Shown: positions 1-8,107 of the stretch, one piece after another
How the letters are laid out: the number at the start of each line of letters is the position of its first letter
Numbering within the stretch: the stretch's first letter is position 1
DNA from: Bacillota bacterium
Lineage (GTDB): Bacteria > Bacillota > Dethiobacteria > SKNC01
NCBI GenBank assembly: GCA_007120745.1
Contig: SKNC01000091.1
Span: forward strand, 1-59,963
Direction of reading: 5' to 3'
DNA length: 59,963 bases
The notes under the pieces: model-generated
What the model saw: the letters and a program-made list of their open reading frames with translations, nothing else
The model's database searches: none
What the model was told of the DNA's origin: nothing
Made by a program: the position numbers and the translations under genes

Positions 1-1
1 C

Positions 2-30
2 TTGCTTAATATTTAATTAAATGTTACTAT
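2..30 (+). promoter_or_regulatory. Possible promoter upstream of apbE
   Basis: TTGCTT at 2-7 and TACTAT at 25-30 are separated by 17 bases, a fair match to a housekeeping sigma factor site. It lies about 75 bases before the apbE start. The first 103 bases are otherwise AT-rich with no gene. The element touches the window edge and this DNA is AT-rich, so a chance match is possible. Confidence 0.3.
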
Positions 31-103
31 TAAATAGAATGTTTCAGGGAATACTGCTTACACTCTATACTCATTGAAATAACAGGCACCGGAGGGAATA
101 TGG

Positions 104-1147
104 ATGACTTTTAGAAAAGCGGTAGAAGTGCTGGCTGTAATCATCATTTTGGCACTCATTGTTTTTGCTGTTTTTAGAATATTAAATCCGGAAGACAGCG
201 GCAGCGGCATCCAAAGATTCAGCAAGACAGAACTGCTGATGGATACGGTTTTTGAAATCGCTGTTTTTACTGAAGATGAAGCGGAAGGCAATCGTCTTTT
301 GAGGGAAGCTTTCAGTGAAGTGAGGATGCTGGAGAAGACACTGAGCCGATTTATATCCGGCAGCGAAGTGGATAATATTAACCAGGCTGCAGGAGAAAAC
401 CCGGTAGAAATCAGCAGTGATTCCCTGCAGGTGATTAAGGAAGGAATCTATCTTGGTGAAGTTTCTCAGGGAAGCTTTGACATTACCATTGCTCCTTTGA
501 TGGATCTTTGGGGATTTAGCACCGGGGAACAAAGAGTTCCCACCCCGGAGGAAATTGAAGAGACTCTGCTGCTGATTGATTACACAGAAGTGGACATAAA
601 TGAACAAAGAAATACCGTGTATCTGCCCCGGGAGGGAATGTCACTGGATTTAGGCGGAATTGCCAAGGGATATATTGTGGACCGTATCATCCAGTATTTA
701 GAAAGCCAGGATGTCGAAACGGCCTTTGTTAACGCCGGGGGGGACATCCGGGTCATTGGAAACAGGCCGGATGGAACTCCCTGGAGAATTGGCATCAGGT
801 CTCCTAGAAATCGAGAAGGACAGGATCTTATTGCGGTGATTCCCATTTCAGACCAGGCAGTGGTGACCTCTGGCGACTACGAACGGTTTTTTACCAGTGA
901 TGGGATCCGTTATCACCATATTTTGGACCCCTCCCATGGTTATCCCGCTGCAGAAGCAATCAGTGTTTCTATTGTAGCCAGGGAATGCATGGCTGCGGAC
1001 GGGCTGTCCACAGCGATTTTTGTCCTGGGGCCCCAAAAGGGGATAGAGCTGCTGGAAAGTTTACCCGGAATAGAAGGAATTATTATCGATACAGAAGAGA
1101 AAGTCCATGTTTCTTCAGGCTTACAGGACATCGTAGAAATAAGGTGA
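104..1147 (+). CDS. apbE: FAD:protein FMN transferase, ApbE family
   Basis: This is an ApbE/FmnB-type enzyme, which moves FMN from FAD onto a Thr/Ser of target proteins outside the cytoplasm (for example RnfG/RnfD or FMN-binding lipoproteins). The 347 residues begin with a hydrophobic anchor at about 7-27. The body has the family signatures: a Gly-Ser-Phe-Asp-Ile segment near 124, LDLGGIAKG at about 181-189, the VNAGGD loop near 210, and DPSHG at about 275-279, which supplies metal and flavin ligands. The ATG at 104 follows GGAGGG; the ATG at 100 runs straight into a stop. The next gene starts 5 bases after its stop, so the two are co-transcribed. No substrate protein is encoded in the window. 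Confidence 0.93.
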   Translation: MTFRKAVEVLAVIIILALIVFAVFRILNPEDSGSGIQRFSKTELLMDTVFEIAVFTEDEAEGNRLLREAFSEVRMLEKTLSRFISGSEVDNINQAAGENPVEISSDSLQVIKEGIYLGEVSQGSFDITIAPLMDLWGFSTGEQRVPTPEEIEETLLLIDYTEVDINEQRNTVYLPREGMSLDLGGIAKGYIVDRIIQYLESQDVETAFVNAGGDIRVIGNRPDGTPWRIGIRSPRNREGQDLIAVIPISDQAVVTSGDYERFFTSDGIRYHHILDPSHGYPAAEAISVSIVARECMAADGLSTAIFVLGPQKGIELLESLPGIEGIIIDTEEKVHVSSGLQDIVEIR

Positions 1148-1151
1148 GAAA

Positions 1152-1529
1152 ATGTTTTCCCGTTACGACTTCATAATATGGATTATTATCGTGAGCCTTG
1201 CTGCAGGCGGCCTGTTATACTATCAGAATTATGCCCCGGGGGGAGAAACCCTGGTCAATATCAGCGTGAATGGGGAGAAATTTGAATCCATTCCCTTAAC
1301 GGTTTCCAACGGAAATCTGCGGAGAGAGATTGAAGGGTCAAACGGGTTAACCGTGGTAGAAATTAAAGACCGGAGAGTCAGGGTAATTTCCTCCGCCTGC
1401 CCGGATAAAATTTGTATTCACTCCGGGTGGATTGACCGGCCCGGGCAGATGCTGGTCTGCCTGCCCAACAGGGTAGTGGTTAAAATTGAGAGCAATGAGC
1501 AGCAGGACATTGATTTTTATACCAACTAA
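1152..1529 (+). CDS. NusG domain II-containing membrane-anchored protein (EetA-like)
   Basis: A 125-residue protein with one N-terminal membrane helix (about 7-24) followed by a NusG domain II-type beta domain (about 33-120). It contains a Cys pair in the segment CPDKICIHSG (about residues 79-88). It has no NusG NTD or KOW, so it is not the transcription factor. Such stand-alone proteins often sit between ApbE and a Gx-transporter/HepI-like gene, as here. From memory, the EetA protein of the Listeria flavin-based electron-transfer locus belongs to this kind of family; that link is an inference. AAGGTGAG overlapping the apbE stop is its ribosome binding site. Biochemical function is unknown. 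Confidence 0.8.
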   Translation: MFSRYDFIIWIIIVSLAAGGLLYYQNYAPGGETLVNISVNGEKFESIPLTVSNGNLRREIEGSNGLTVVEIKDRRVRVISSACPDKICIHSGWIDRPGQMLVCLPNRVVVKIESNEQQDIDFYTN

Positions 1530-1631
1530 ATGGTATGAACTTCCCGCAGGGTTAGGCCTGCCTGTTATGCCGTGGCATAAAAAATGAGAAGCGTTGTAGT
1601 ATAGACACATTAATCAGGAAGGAAGAATAGA

Positions 1632-2183
1632 ATGAGCGGTAAAACGACAAAGCTGGTTTATCTGGCACTGTTAATTACCTTTGCGGTGGTGATTCATACC
1701 ATCGAATCCTCACTGGTATTTCTTATTCCTATACCGGTTCCGGGGGCCAGGTTGGGCCTGGCCAACATTATTACCCTTTTGGCTCTCATGCTTTATGGCT
1801 TTAGAAGCGGTATGCTGGTGTCGGTGATGCGTTCTTTTATGGGTTTCCTAATTGTGGGAAATGTAGTCAGTTTCTCTTTAAGCCTAAGCGGCGCGGTTTT
1901 CAGCACCGCAGTCATGGGCCTGGCTTTCATCTTTTACAAGAAAAAATGGATTAATATTCTCACCGTAAGCGTGCTGGGAGCTGTTTCCCATAACGTGGCC
2001 CAGATTGTGATGGCCAGTTTTGTGGTAAGCCAGTTTCACCTGATTACCTTTTACCTGCCGCTGCTGCTGCTTCTGGCCGTTCCCACCGGAGTCTTTACGG
2101 GCCTTTCGGCCATGTACCTTCATAAAGTAATTATGAAGAACGTTACGGTAAATCATTCCCTCAGTCAATTTAGAAAAATATAA
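1632..2183 (+). CDS. Gx transporter / heptaprenyl diphosphate synthase component I-like membrane protein
   Basis: A 183-residue polytopic protein with about five hydrophobic segments, including one at about 8-30 and one near 150-175, and the conserved stretch PGARLGLANI near residue 36. It matches the Pfam Hpre_diP_synt_I family, now usually called Gx transporter family and resembling ECF S-components. Despite the older name there are no DDxxD prenyltransferase motifs, so direct catalysis of prenyl synthesis is unlikely. It follows apbE and the NusG-II gene, and together they resemble the fmnB/eetA/eetB part of flavin-dependent extracellular electron-transfer loci. AGGAAGGA precedes the ATG. 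The 102-base gap upstream holds the palindrome TTATGCCGTGGCATAA near 1564-1579. Confidence 0.78.
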   Translation: MSGKTTKLVYLALLITFAVVIHTIESSLVFLIPIPVPGARLGLANIITLLALMLYGFRSGMLVSVMRSFMGFLIVGNVVSFSLSLSGAVFSTAVMGLAFIFYKKKWINILTVSVLGAVSHNVAQIVMASFVVSQFHLITFYLPLLLLLAVPTGVFTGLSAMYLHKVIMKNVTVNHSLSQFRKI

Positions 2184-2191
2184 AGGGGAAC

Positions 2192-2770
2192 ATGATGTCA
2201 AAACTTATATTAGCCTCCGCCTCTCCCCGGAGAGCATCTCTGCTCAGGCAGGTGTGCCTGGATTTCAAAGTGATTCCCAGCCGGTTCGATGAAGACGATA
2301 CGTTACAAATGTCCCCCAAAAAACTGGCGGTACATTTTGCCCGTTCCAAGGCAGAAGAAGTGGCCTCCCGGGTGGAAGAGGGGATTATTATTGGAGCAGA
2401 TACGGTGGTGGAGTTAAACGGGGAGCTTTTGGGAAAACCCCAATCCACCGAAGAAGCCTTCTTAACGCTGAAGAAGTTAAGTGGAGATGTTCACCAGGTC
2501 ACAACGGGGCTGGCTGTCACTGACAAAGAGAAAAATGTTACCAGGACTGCATACTCCACCACCAGAGTGTGGTTTAGACCGGTAAAGGAGGAAGAAATAA
2601 CGGCATATATTGCTTCCGGTGAGCCAATGGATAAAGCCGGAGCCTATGGTATTCAGGGACGGGCTGCAATGTTTGTAAACAAAATAGAAGGATGTTACTT
2701 CAATGTGGTCGGACTTCCACTGTCTAAGCTGGCAGAAATTTTAACAGACGTAAGAGTAAAAATATTTTAA
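2192..2770 (+). CDS. maf: Maf-family nucleotide pyrophosphatase
   Basis: Maf proteins hydrolyse non-canonical or surplus NTPs (typically dTTP/UTP) to the monophosphate and pyrophosphate, and are linked to septum control in Bacillus. The 192-residue sequence has the N-terminal LASASPRR loop (about 6-13), the catalytic-region GADTVV near residue 69, and the late AGAYGIQG motif near 150. The length is normal. Two adjacent ATG codons (2192, 2195) follow AAAGGGG; the first is used here. maf-radC-mreBCD is a common Firmicutes order. The start is only 8 bases after the previous stop, so the upstream genes may be transcribed through it. Confidence 0.93.
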   Translation: MMSKLILASASPRRASLLRQVCLDFKVIPSRFDEDDTLQMSPKKLAVHFARSKAEEVASRVEEGIIIGADTVVELNGELLGKPQSTEEAFLTLKKLSGDVHQVTTGLAVTDKEKNVTRTAYSTTRVWFRPVKEEEITAYIASGEPMDKAGAYGIQGRAAMFVNKIEGCYFNVVGLPLSKLAEILTDVRVKIF

Positions 2771-2792
2771 CCGGCTTAAGAGGTGAAGAAAT

Positions 2793-3488
2793 ATGGATGG
2801 TAACAGGGACCACATTACCATTAAGGAAATGCCTGAAGAGGAAAGACCCAGGGAAAAAATGATGAAGTATGGGTCAGATAAAGTGACCAATGCTGAACTA
2901 TTAGCCATCATCATAAGAACCGGAAGCAGAAGAGCATCCGCTGTAAACCTTGCGGACAAAATTCTTTCCAGGGCGGAGAATTTACGGGAACTTCCCAATC
3001 TTTCCATTCAAGAGCTGATGGAAATTAAGGGAATTGGTCTGGCCAAGGGGGTTCAAATTAAAGCAGCCCTGGAGCTGGGCAGGAGAATTGCTTCTTCATT
3101 TCGCCTGGAAACCAGGTCCATATCCTCCCCCAAAGACGTGGCGGACTACTTAATGGAAGAAATGCGCTACTACCAAAAGGAGTATTTTAAAGCAGTTTTT
3201 TTGAATACTAAAAACCAGGTCATATCAACAGAAATTATCTCCATTGGAAGCCTTAACTCCTCTATCGTTCATCCCCGGGAAATCTTTTGCGCTGCGGTGA
3301 AAAAAGCCAGCGCTTCGGTGATTCTGGTACATAATCATCCCAGCGGTGACCCCACTCCCAGCAGGGAAGACATTGAGGTTACCAAAAGGATTGTACAGGC
3401 CGGGGAAATTATTGGAGTCAGCGTATTGGACCACCTGATTATTGGGGAAGGAAGATATTACAGCTTCCGGGAAAGCGGATTGATTTAG
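2793..3488 (+). CDS. radC: RadC family JAB-domain protein
   Basis: A 231-residue protein with an N-terminal helix-hairpin-helix region (about 65-100, including IKGIGLAKG) and a C-terminal JAB/MPN domain. The JAMM zinc motif is complete: His180, His182 and Asp193 in HxHPSGDP followed by ED. These residues predict a metal-dependent hydrolase. The historic DNA-repair assignment is not supported by later work and the true substrate is unknown. AGAGGTGA precedes the ATG at 2793. It lies between maf and mreB, its usual place in Firmicutes, and is followed by a 154-base gap with the mre promoter. Confidence 0.93.
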   Translation: MDGNRDHITIKEMPEEERPREKMMKYGSDKVTNAELLAIIIRTGSRRASAVNLADKILSRAENLRELPNLSIQELMEIKGIGLAKGVQIKAALELGRRIASSFRLETRSISSPKDVADYLMEEMRYYQKEYFKAVFLNTKNQVISTEIISIGSLNSSIVHPREIFCAAVKKASASVILVHNHPSGDPTPSREDIEVTKRIVQAGEIIGVSVLDHLIIGEGRYYSFRESGLI

Positions 3489-3573
3489 AGGTACCTGTGG
3501 GGATCCATGGGGTCTAGTGACCCTGAGAGGATGTCACTGGAATATTATAACTGTTTCTGTGAAAAAAAAAGAT

Positions 3574-3582
3574 TGATATAAT
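3574..3582 (+). promoter_or_regulatory. Extended -10 promoter for the mre operon
   Basis: TGATATAAT (TG at 3574-3575, TATAAT at 3577-3582) is a good extended -10 element in the 154-base gap between radC and mreB, about 60 bases before the mreB start. The -35 region (TTTCTG at 3554) is weak, as is usual for extended -10 promoters. Confidence 0.5.
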
Positions 3583-3642
3583 AGTAAGGTAGCAAATACG
3601 AATGCAAATGTATTAATTAAAGTAGAAAGGGGATTTTTTCAG

Positions 3643-4683
3643 GTGAGATTCATACTAAGATATTTCTCCAGAGACATCGGTATTGATCTGGGAACAGCCA
3701 ACACCCTGGTTTTTGTCAGAGGGAAGGGCATTGTCCTAAGGGAGCCCTCTGTGGTGGCAATTCGCAGGGATACCGGAGATATCCTGGCAGTAGGGGAAGA
3801 AGCAAAGAGAATGATCGGGAGAACCCCTGGAAATATTGTGGCCATACGTCCCATGAAAGACGGAGTTATTGCTGATTTTGATGTTACGCAGACCATGCTG
3901 AGACACTTCATATTAAAAGCGTACCGCAGAAAATCTATCTTAAAGCCTCAAGTTGTAGTTTGTGTCCCTTCGGGAGTTACTGAAGTGGAAAAGAGAGCCG
4001 TGCTGGATGCCACAAATCAAGCGGGAGCCAGGGAGGCGTTTTTGATAGAGGAGCCCATGGCAGCGGCCATCGGTTCAGGACTTCCGGTAGAAGAACCCAC
4101 GGGCAGTATGATTGTGGATGTGGGGGGCGGAACCACTGAAGTAGCCATTATCTCTCTGGGAGGAATCGTAACCAGTAAATCCATCCGGGTGGCTGGAGAT
4201 GAGATGGACGAGGCTATCGTACAGCACATAAAGAAAAATTATAATCTGCTGATTGGTGAAAGGACCGCGGAGGAAATCAAGATTGTTATTGGGACCGCTT
4301 TTCTTACCGAAGAAAAAGAAAAAGAAACCATGCAGATCAGGGGAAGAGACCTGGTAACGGGGCTTCCCAAAACACAAACCATTAATGCCCGGGAAATCGA
4401 AATGGCCCTGGCTGACCCTGTCAGCAGCATCCTTGAAGCCATAAAGATTACCCTGGAAAAATCACCCCCGGAACTGGCTGCCGACATTATGGACAAGGGA
4501 ATTGTTATGACCGGCGGCGGAGCCCTCTTACACGGCCTGGACCGGCTGGTCAGTAAAGAAACGGGAATGCCTGTAATTATTACGGAAAACTCACTGGATT
4601 GTGTAGCCCTGGGAACCGGCAAGGTGCTGGGAGAGATTGAATTGTTAAAAAGGGTGGCCATTTCCCCCAAAAAAATCATTTAG
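3643..4683 (+). CDS. mreB: Rod shape-determining actin MreB
   Basis: Bacterial actin that forms membrane-associated filaments and positions the elongasome. The 346 residues include the phosphate-1 loop DLGTANTLVF (about 15-24), phosphate-2 VDVGGGTTE (about 162-170) and the adenosine motif MTGGGALL near 288. An N-terminal amphipathic stretch (MRFILRYFS) could bind membrane. The start is GTG after AAAGGGGATTTTTTCAG, a purine-rich site. It opens the mreB-mreC-mreD-mrdA-rodA run, whose genes are separated by gaps of about 15-55 bases. Length and motifs are normal. Confidence 0.96.
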   Translation: MRFILRYFSRDIGIDLGTANTLVFVRGKGIVLREPSVVAIRRDTGDILAVGEEAKRMIGRTPGNIVAIRPMKDGVIADFDVTQTMLRHFILKAYRRKSILKPQVVVCVPSGVTEVEKRAVLDATNQAGAREAFLIEEPMAAAIGSGLPVEEPTGSMIVDVGGGTTEVAIISLGGIVTSKSIRVAGDEMDEAIVQHIKKNYNLLIGERTAEEIKIVIGTAFLTEEKEKETMQIRGRDLVTGLPKTQTINAREIEMALADPVSSILEAIKITLEKSPPELAADIMDKGIVMTGGGALLHGLDRLVSKETGMPVIITENSLDCVALGTGKVLGEIELLKRVAISPKKII

Positions 4684-4701
4684 CAAGAAAGGCCGTTAAA
4701 A

Positions 4702-5598
4702 GTGCTTACCCCTCTTTATAAGAAAAAAAACCTGCTTACAATTTTAATTATCATAATGACCCTGCTTGTCCTGATGAGCCTGTCTCAACTGGAAAGGGAA
4801 AGGATGACCTTTGTAGAAGACCTGGTAATGGTAGCGGTCAGTCCCCTGCAGAATGGAGTGTATCAAGTTACCACCGGCGTCAGAGATTTTCTGGAGAATT
4901 TACGGGAGCGTCAAAACCTGGCCGTAGAAAACGCGCAGCTGAAACAAACCCTGGGTGATTATGAGAGAGTAAGCAGTCAACTGGAAGAGCTGAGACAGGA
5001 AAACCGGCGGCTCAGGGAGATGCTGAGTTTTAAAGAAAAAAGCTCTTATGGTCTTTTACCGGCGGAAGTGACTGCCCGGGACCCCAGCGGCTGGTTCAGT
5101 ACAGTTGTAATTAACAGGGGGTATAGCGATGGTGTGGCCAGGGATATGGCAGTAATAAATAATGACGGCCTGGTAGGCAGCATAATATCTGTTTCCAGGA
5201 ATTCCTCCAAGGTGCTGCTTTTAACCGATTCCCGCCGGGCTGTCAGTGGTGTTGTCCGGGACTCCCGGGATTCGGGAGTGATTGGTTTTGTGGAAGGGTC
5301 AGTAGAGCAGCCCGGGTACTGCCGCATGATTAACATTTTACGGGAGGCCGAAATAAAAACAGGGGACGTGGTATTGACCTCCGGAATGGGCGGCGTTTTC
5401 CCACCGGGCCTGGTCATTGGACAGGTTATGGAAACAGGCGACGATGAGTACGGATTATTAAAATATGCGCTGATTAAACCCATGGTGAATTTCAGCAGGC
5501 TGGAAGAAGTATTTGTGGTAAAGAGTACCAACATTGAAGAATACCCGGAGGAGGACCTGCCGGAACTGGAAGAAAACCAGGTGCCTTTTGATTATTAG
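4702..5598 (+). CDS. mreC: Rod shape-determining protein MreC
   Basis: A 298-residue bitopic protein: short cytoplasmic N-terminus, membrane helix at about 11-30, a coiled coil at about 62-112 (many E/R/L residues, LEELRQENRRLREML), then the two beta-barrel periplasmic-side domain. It links MreB filaments and PBP2 outside the membrane. Starts at GTG 4702, 18 bases after mreB, with GAAAGG upstream. The C-terminus is very acidic (EEYPEEDLPELEEN), as are the ends of mrdA and rpoB in this window. Confidence 0.94.
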   Translation: MLTPLYKKKNLLTILIIIMTLLVLMSLSQLERERMTFVEDLVMVAVSPLQNGVYQVTTGVRDFLENLRERQNLAVENAQLKQTLGDYERVSSQLEELRQENRRLREMLSFKEKSSYGLLPAEVTARDPSGWFSTVVINRGYSDGVARDMAVINNDGLVGSIISVSRNSSKVLLLTDSRRAVSGVVRDSRDSGVIGFVEGSVEQPGYCRMINILREAEIKTGDVVLTSGMGGVFPPGLVIGQVMETGDDEYGLLKYALIKPMVNFSRLEEVFVVKSTNIEEYPEEDLPELEENQVPFDY

Positions 5599-5624
5599 GC
5601 CCCATCGAGAAGGACAGGATACCT

Positions 5625-6119
5625 ATGGGCAGGCTGAACATCTTAATAATTATGGTTATTTCTTTAGTGATACAGGGAAGCCTGTTCGCATTTTTCGGTT
5701 TTAGCGACAGACAGCCTGATTTATTATTAATTGTAATCATCTGCTTCAGCATCATGTGGGGCAGCAGAGACGGTGCAATGATTGGGGTTACTGCCGGCCT
5801 TCTTCAGGATATCCTTTTCGGACCCATGCTGGGGGTTTTTGCACTTACCAAGATGATTGCCGGATACCTGTCGGGATTTTCAGAGAAAAACATCTACAGG
5901 GATTTTGTGCTGGGTCCGATGATTATCGTATTACTTATGACGTTTTTACACGAAGGGCTGGTTTTTGTTTTTTCTGGAGAAGTAACCCGTCTCCCTTTAC
6001 ATACTGCTTTTATGAACGTCATCCTTCCTAAAGCCCTTTACAATTTTTGTTTAACTCCTTTTATCTATCTGCTTATCTATTTTGCCAACCAAAAAAAGTA
6101 TTTCAGACCTCTTCAATAA
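5625..6119 (+). CDS. mreD: Rod shape-determining protein MreD
   Basis: A 164-residue integral membrane protein with about five hydrophobic segments, the normal size and profile for MreD. It partners MreC in the elongasome; the fold resembles ECF S-components. Sequence conservation in this family is low, so the call rests on membrane profile, the DLLLI segment near residue 31 and its place between mreC and mrdA. ATG at 5625 follows an AAGGACAGGA purine run. Confidence 0.88.
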   Translation: MGRLNILIIMVISLVIQGSLFAFFGFSDRQPDLLLIVIICFSIMWGSRDGAMIGVTAGLLQDILFGPMLGVFALTKMIAGYLSGFSEKNIYRDFVLGPMIIVLLMTFLHEGLVFVFSGEVTRLPLHTAFMNVILPKALYNFCLTPFIYLLIYFANQKKYFRPLQ

Positions 6120-6134
6120 ACCGGAGGGAAAATT

Positions 6135-8054
6135 ATGAGCAAAATTATCATAAAGCGCTTGAGATTGTTTTTCGCCTTTACAATACTAATTATGGTAGTG
6201 CTGGGTTTCAGGTTAGCCCACCTGCAGATTGTTATGGGCGAAGAATACCAAAAGCGTTCCGAAGAAAATATGCTGAGAGTTCTGCCCGTTACTGCCCCCC
6301 GGGGTGAGATGTATGACTCTGAGGGAATCAGGATGGTTTCTAACCGCACCGGCTTCACCGTTTCTTTAGGAGAGATACCCTCCAGCGAACGGGAAAGGGT
6401 GATAAGCTATCTCGGTGAAATATTAGAAATGGATGTCGAAGACATTCAAGAAGAAATCGATAAACAGCGTTTTAAAAGATACCAGCCCATTAAACTGAAG
6501 ACCGATGTGGCCATGGAAACCATTGCTCTCATTGAAGAGAGAAGGTTTGAACTTCCTGGGGTCATGATTGAATTAGAACCCATCCGGAGTTATATGGACG
6601 GCTGGCTTGCACCTCACCTCTTTGGGGTCACCTCTACAACTCCACCGGAAGAAAGTGTCATCGAGAGGTGGTCCTCCCAGGGCTATGAATACAGATATGG
6701 GGACAACATCGGTGTTTTTGGAATTGAAAGGGCCTGGGAACCATATCTCAGGGGCCAGGCCGGGGAAATTTTGGTAGAGGTCAACTCCGTGGGACGGCTG
6801 ATTCGGGTCCGGGAGAAAAGAGACCCGGTTCCGGGAAACAGCCTTTACTTAACACTGGATTCAAAACTTCAGGCGGATACCCAAAGGTTTTTAGAGGAAG
6901 GGCTGCAGCGGAGAGAGGAGCAGGGTTATAAATATCTCCGGGGGGCTGCGGCAGTGGTGCTGGATCCCAATTCAGGGAAAGTCCTGGCCATGGCCAGCTA
7001 TCCTGGATATGACCTGAGTCAATATCGCCAGAATATAACCGAACTCAGTGCTGATCATACCTACAAGCCGCTTTTGAACCGGGCAGTTAACGAATTTTAT
7101 CCGGGGGGTTCCACCTTCAAGCCCGTAACTGCAACCGCAGCCCTGGAGGAAGGGAAAGTAACACCGGGAGAGATTGTAAACTGCAGCGGTCGTATCACCC
7201 GTCATAATGTTACCAAGTCCTGCTATTTGGGGACGGTTCACGGTCCCATAAGTCTTTACCGGGCGCTGGTCCGTTCCTGCAACGTTTATTTTTACGAGAT
7301 GGGACTTAGAGTAGGGATTGATAAACTGGCCTATTATGCAGGGGAATATGGTTTTGGAAGGCCTACAGGACTGACTGATATTCTTCCCGGGGAAAGCTCC
7401 GGGACAGTAGCCAGCCGGGAGGTCAAACAAGATTTATTTGATAGGGGAAGAATAGAGTGGGGCACATGGGTTCCCGGGGAAACCATGGATGCCTCCATAG
7501 GACAGGGGTTTCACCAGTTTACCCCCCTGCAGCTGGCCAACTACGCAGCCATTATCGCTAACGGTGGGCGTAATTACAGGCCCTACCTGGTGGAAAAGGC
7601 AGAATCTCTTGAAGGGGAAGTAGTGTGGCAGGCTGACCCGAAATTCCAAAGAATCGATGTTTCCGACAGAACTATTCAACTGCTGCAGAATGCCATGGAG
7701 GGAGTCTGTCAGCCCGGGGGAACCGCCGGCTTTCTGGGTAGGCTGCCCATTCCGGTGGCGGGTAAAACCGGTTCAGCGGAGCACGGCATAAGGGACCGGG
7801 AAACCCATGGATTATTCGTAGGGTATGCTCCGGCCAACAATCCGGAAATTGCTTTTGCCGTGGTGGTGGAATACGGCGGTACCGGTGGAGGAGCTGCAGC
7901 TCCCATTGCTGAAAATATAATTAAAAGTTACTTTGATCTTTTTGAGGAAGAGGAGCTGGAGGAAGAAGAGACCGGTGAACCGGAAGGACAGGAAGAAATA
8001 GAAGAACAGCAAGAAGAGGCGAACGGAGAGAGCCTGTTAGATAACCAGCAGTAA
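6135..8054 (+). CDS. mrdA: Penicillin-binding protein 2, class B transpeptidase of the elongasome
   Basis: A 639-residue monofunctional transpeptidase that crosslinks peptidoglycan during side-wall growth and activates RodA. It has an N-terminal membrane anchor (about 7-28), a dimerisation/pedestal domain (to about 230) and a transpeptidase domain with all three catalytic motifs: STFK (Ser326 to Lys329), SCN (Ser381 to Asn383) and KTG (Lys544). The last 40 residues or so are very rich in Glu and Gln, an extension beyond the catalytic fold. CGGAGGG precedes the ATG. rodA follows 53 bases later. The minC/minD genes that often lie between these two in Clostridia are absent. Confidence 0.95.
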   Translation: MSKIIIKRLRLFFAFTILIMVVLGFRLAHLQIVMGEEYQKRSEENMLRVLPVTAPRGEMYDSEGIRMVSNRTGFTVSLGEIPSSERERVISYLGEILEMDVEDIQEEIDKQRFKRYQPIKLKTDVAMETIALIEERRFELPGVMIELEPIRSYMDGWLAPHLFGVTSTTPPEESVIERWSSQGYEYRYGDNIGVFGIERAWEPYLRGQAGEILVEVNSVGRLIRVREKRDPVPGNSLYLTLDSKLQADTQRFLEEGLQRREEQGYKYLRGAAAVVLDPNSGKVLAMASYPGYDLSQYRQNITELSADHTYKPLLNRAVNEFYPGGSTFKPVTATAALEEGKVTPGEIVNCSGRITRHNVTKSCYLGTVHGPISLYRALVRSCNVYFYEMGLRVGIDKLAYYAGEYGFGRPTGLTDILPGESSGTVASREVKQDLFDRGRIEWGTWVPGETMDASIGQGFHQFTPLQLANYAAIIANGGRNYRPYLVEKAESLEGEVVWQADPKFQRIDVSDRTIQLLQNAMEGVCQPGGTAGFLGRLPIPVAGKTGSAEHGIRDRETHGLFVGYAPANNPEIAFAVVVEYGGTGGGAAAPIAENIIKSYFDLFEEEELEEEETGEPEGQEEIEEQQEEANGESLLDNQQ

Positions 8055-8107
8055 GACGTTGTTGAGCTATAAGGCAGTGATAGTAGAGAGAAGAGGCGGG
8101 ATACCCA

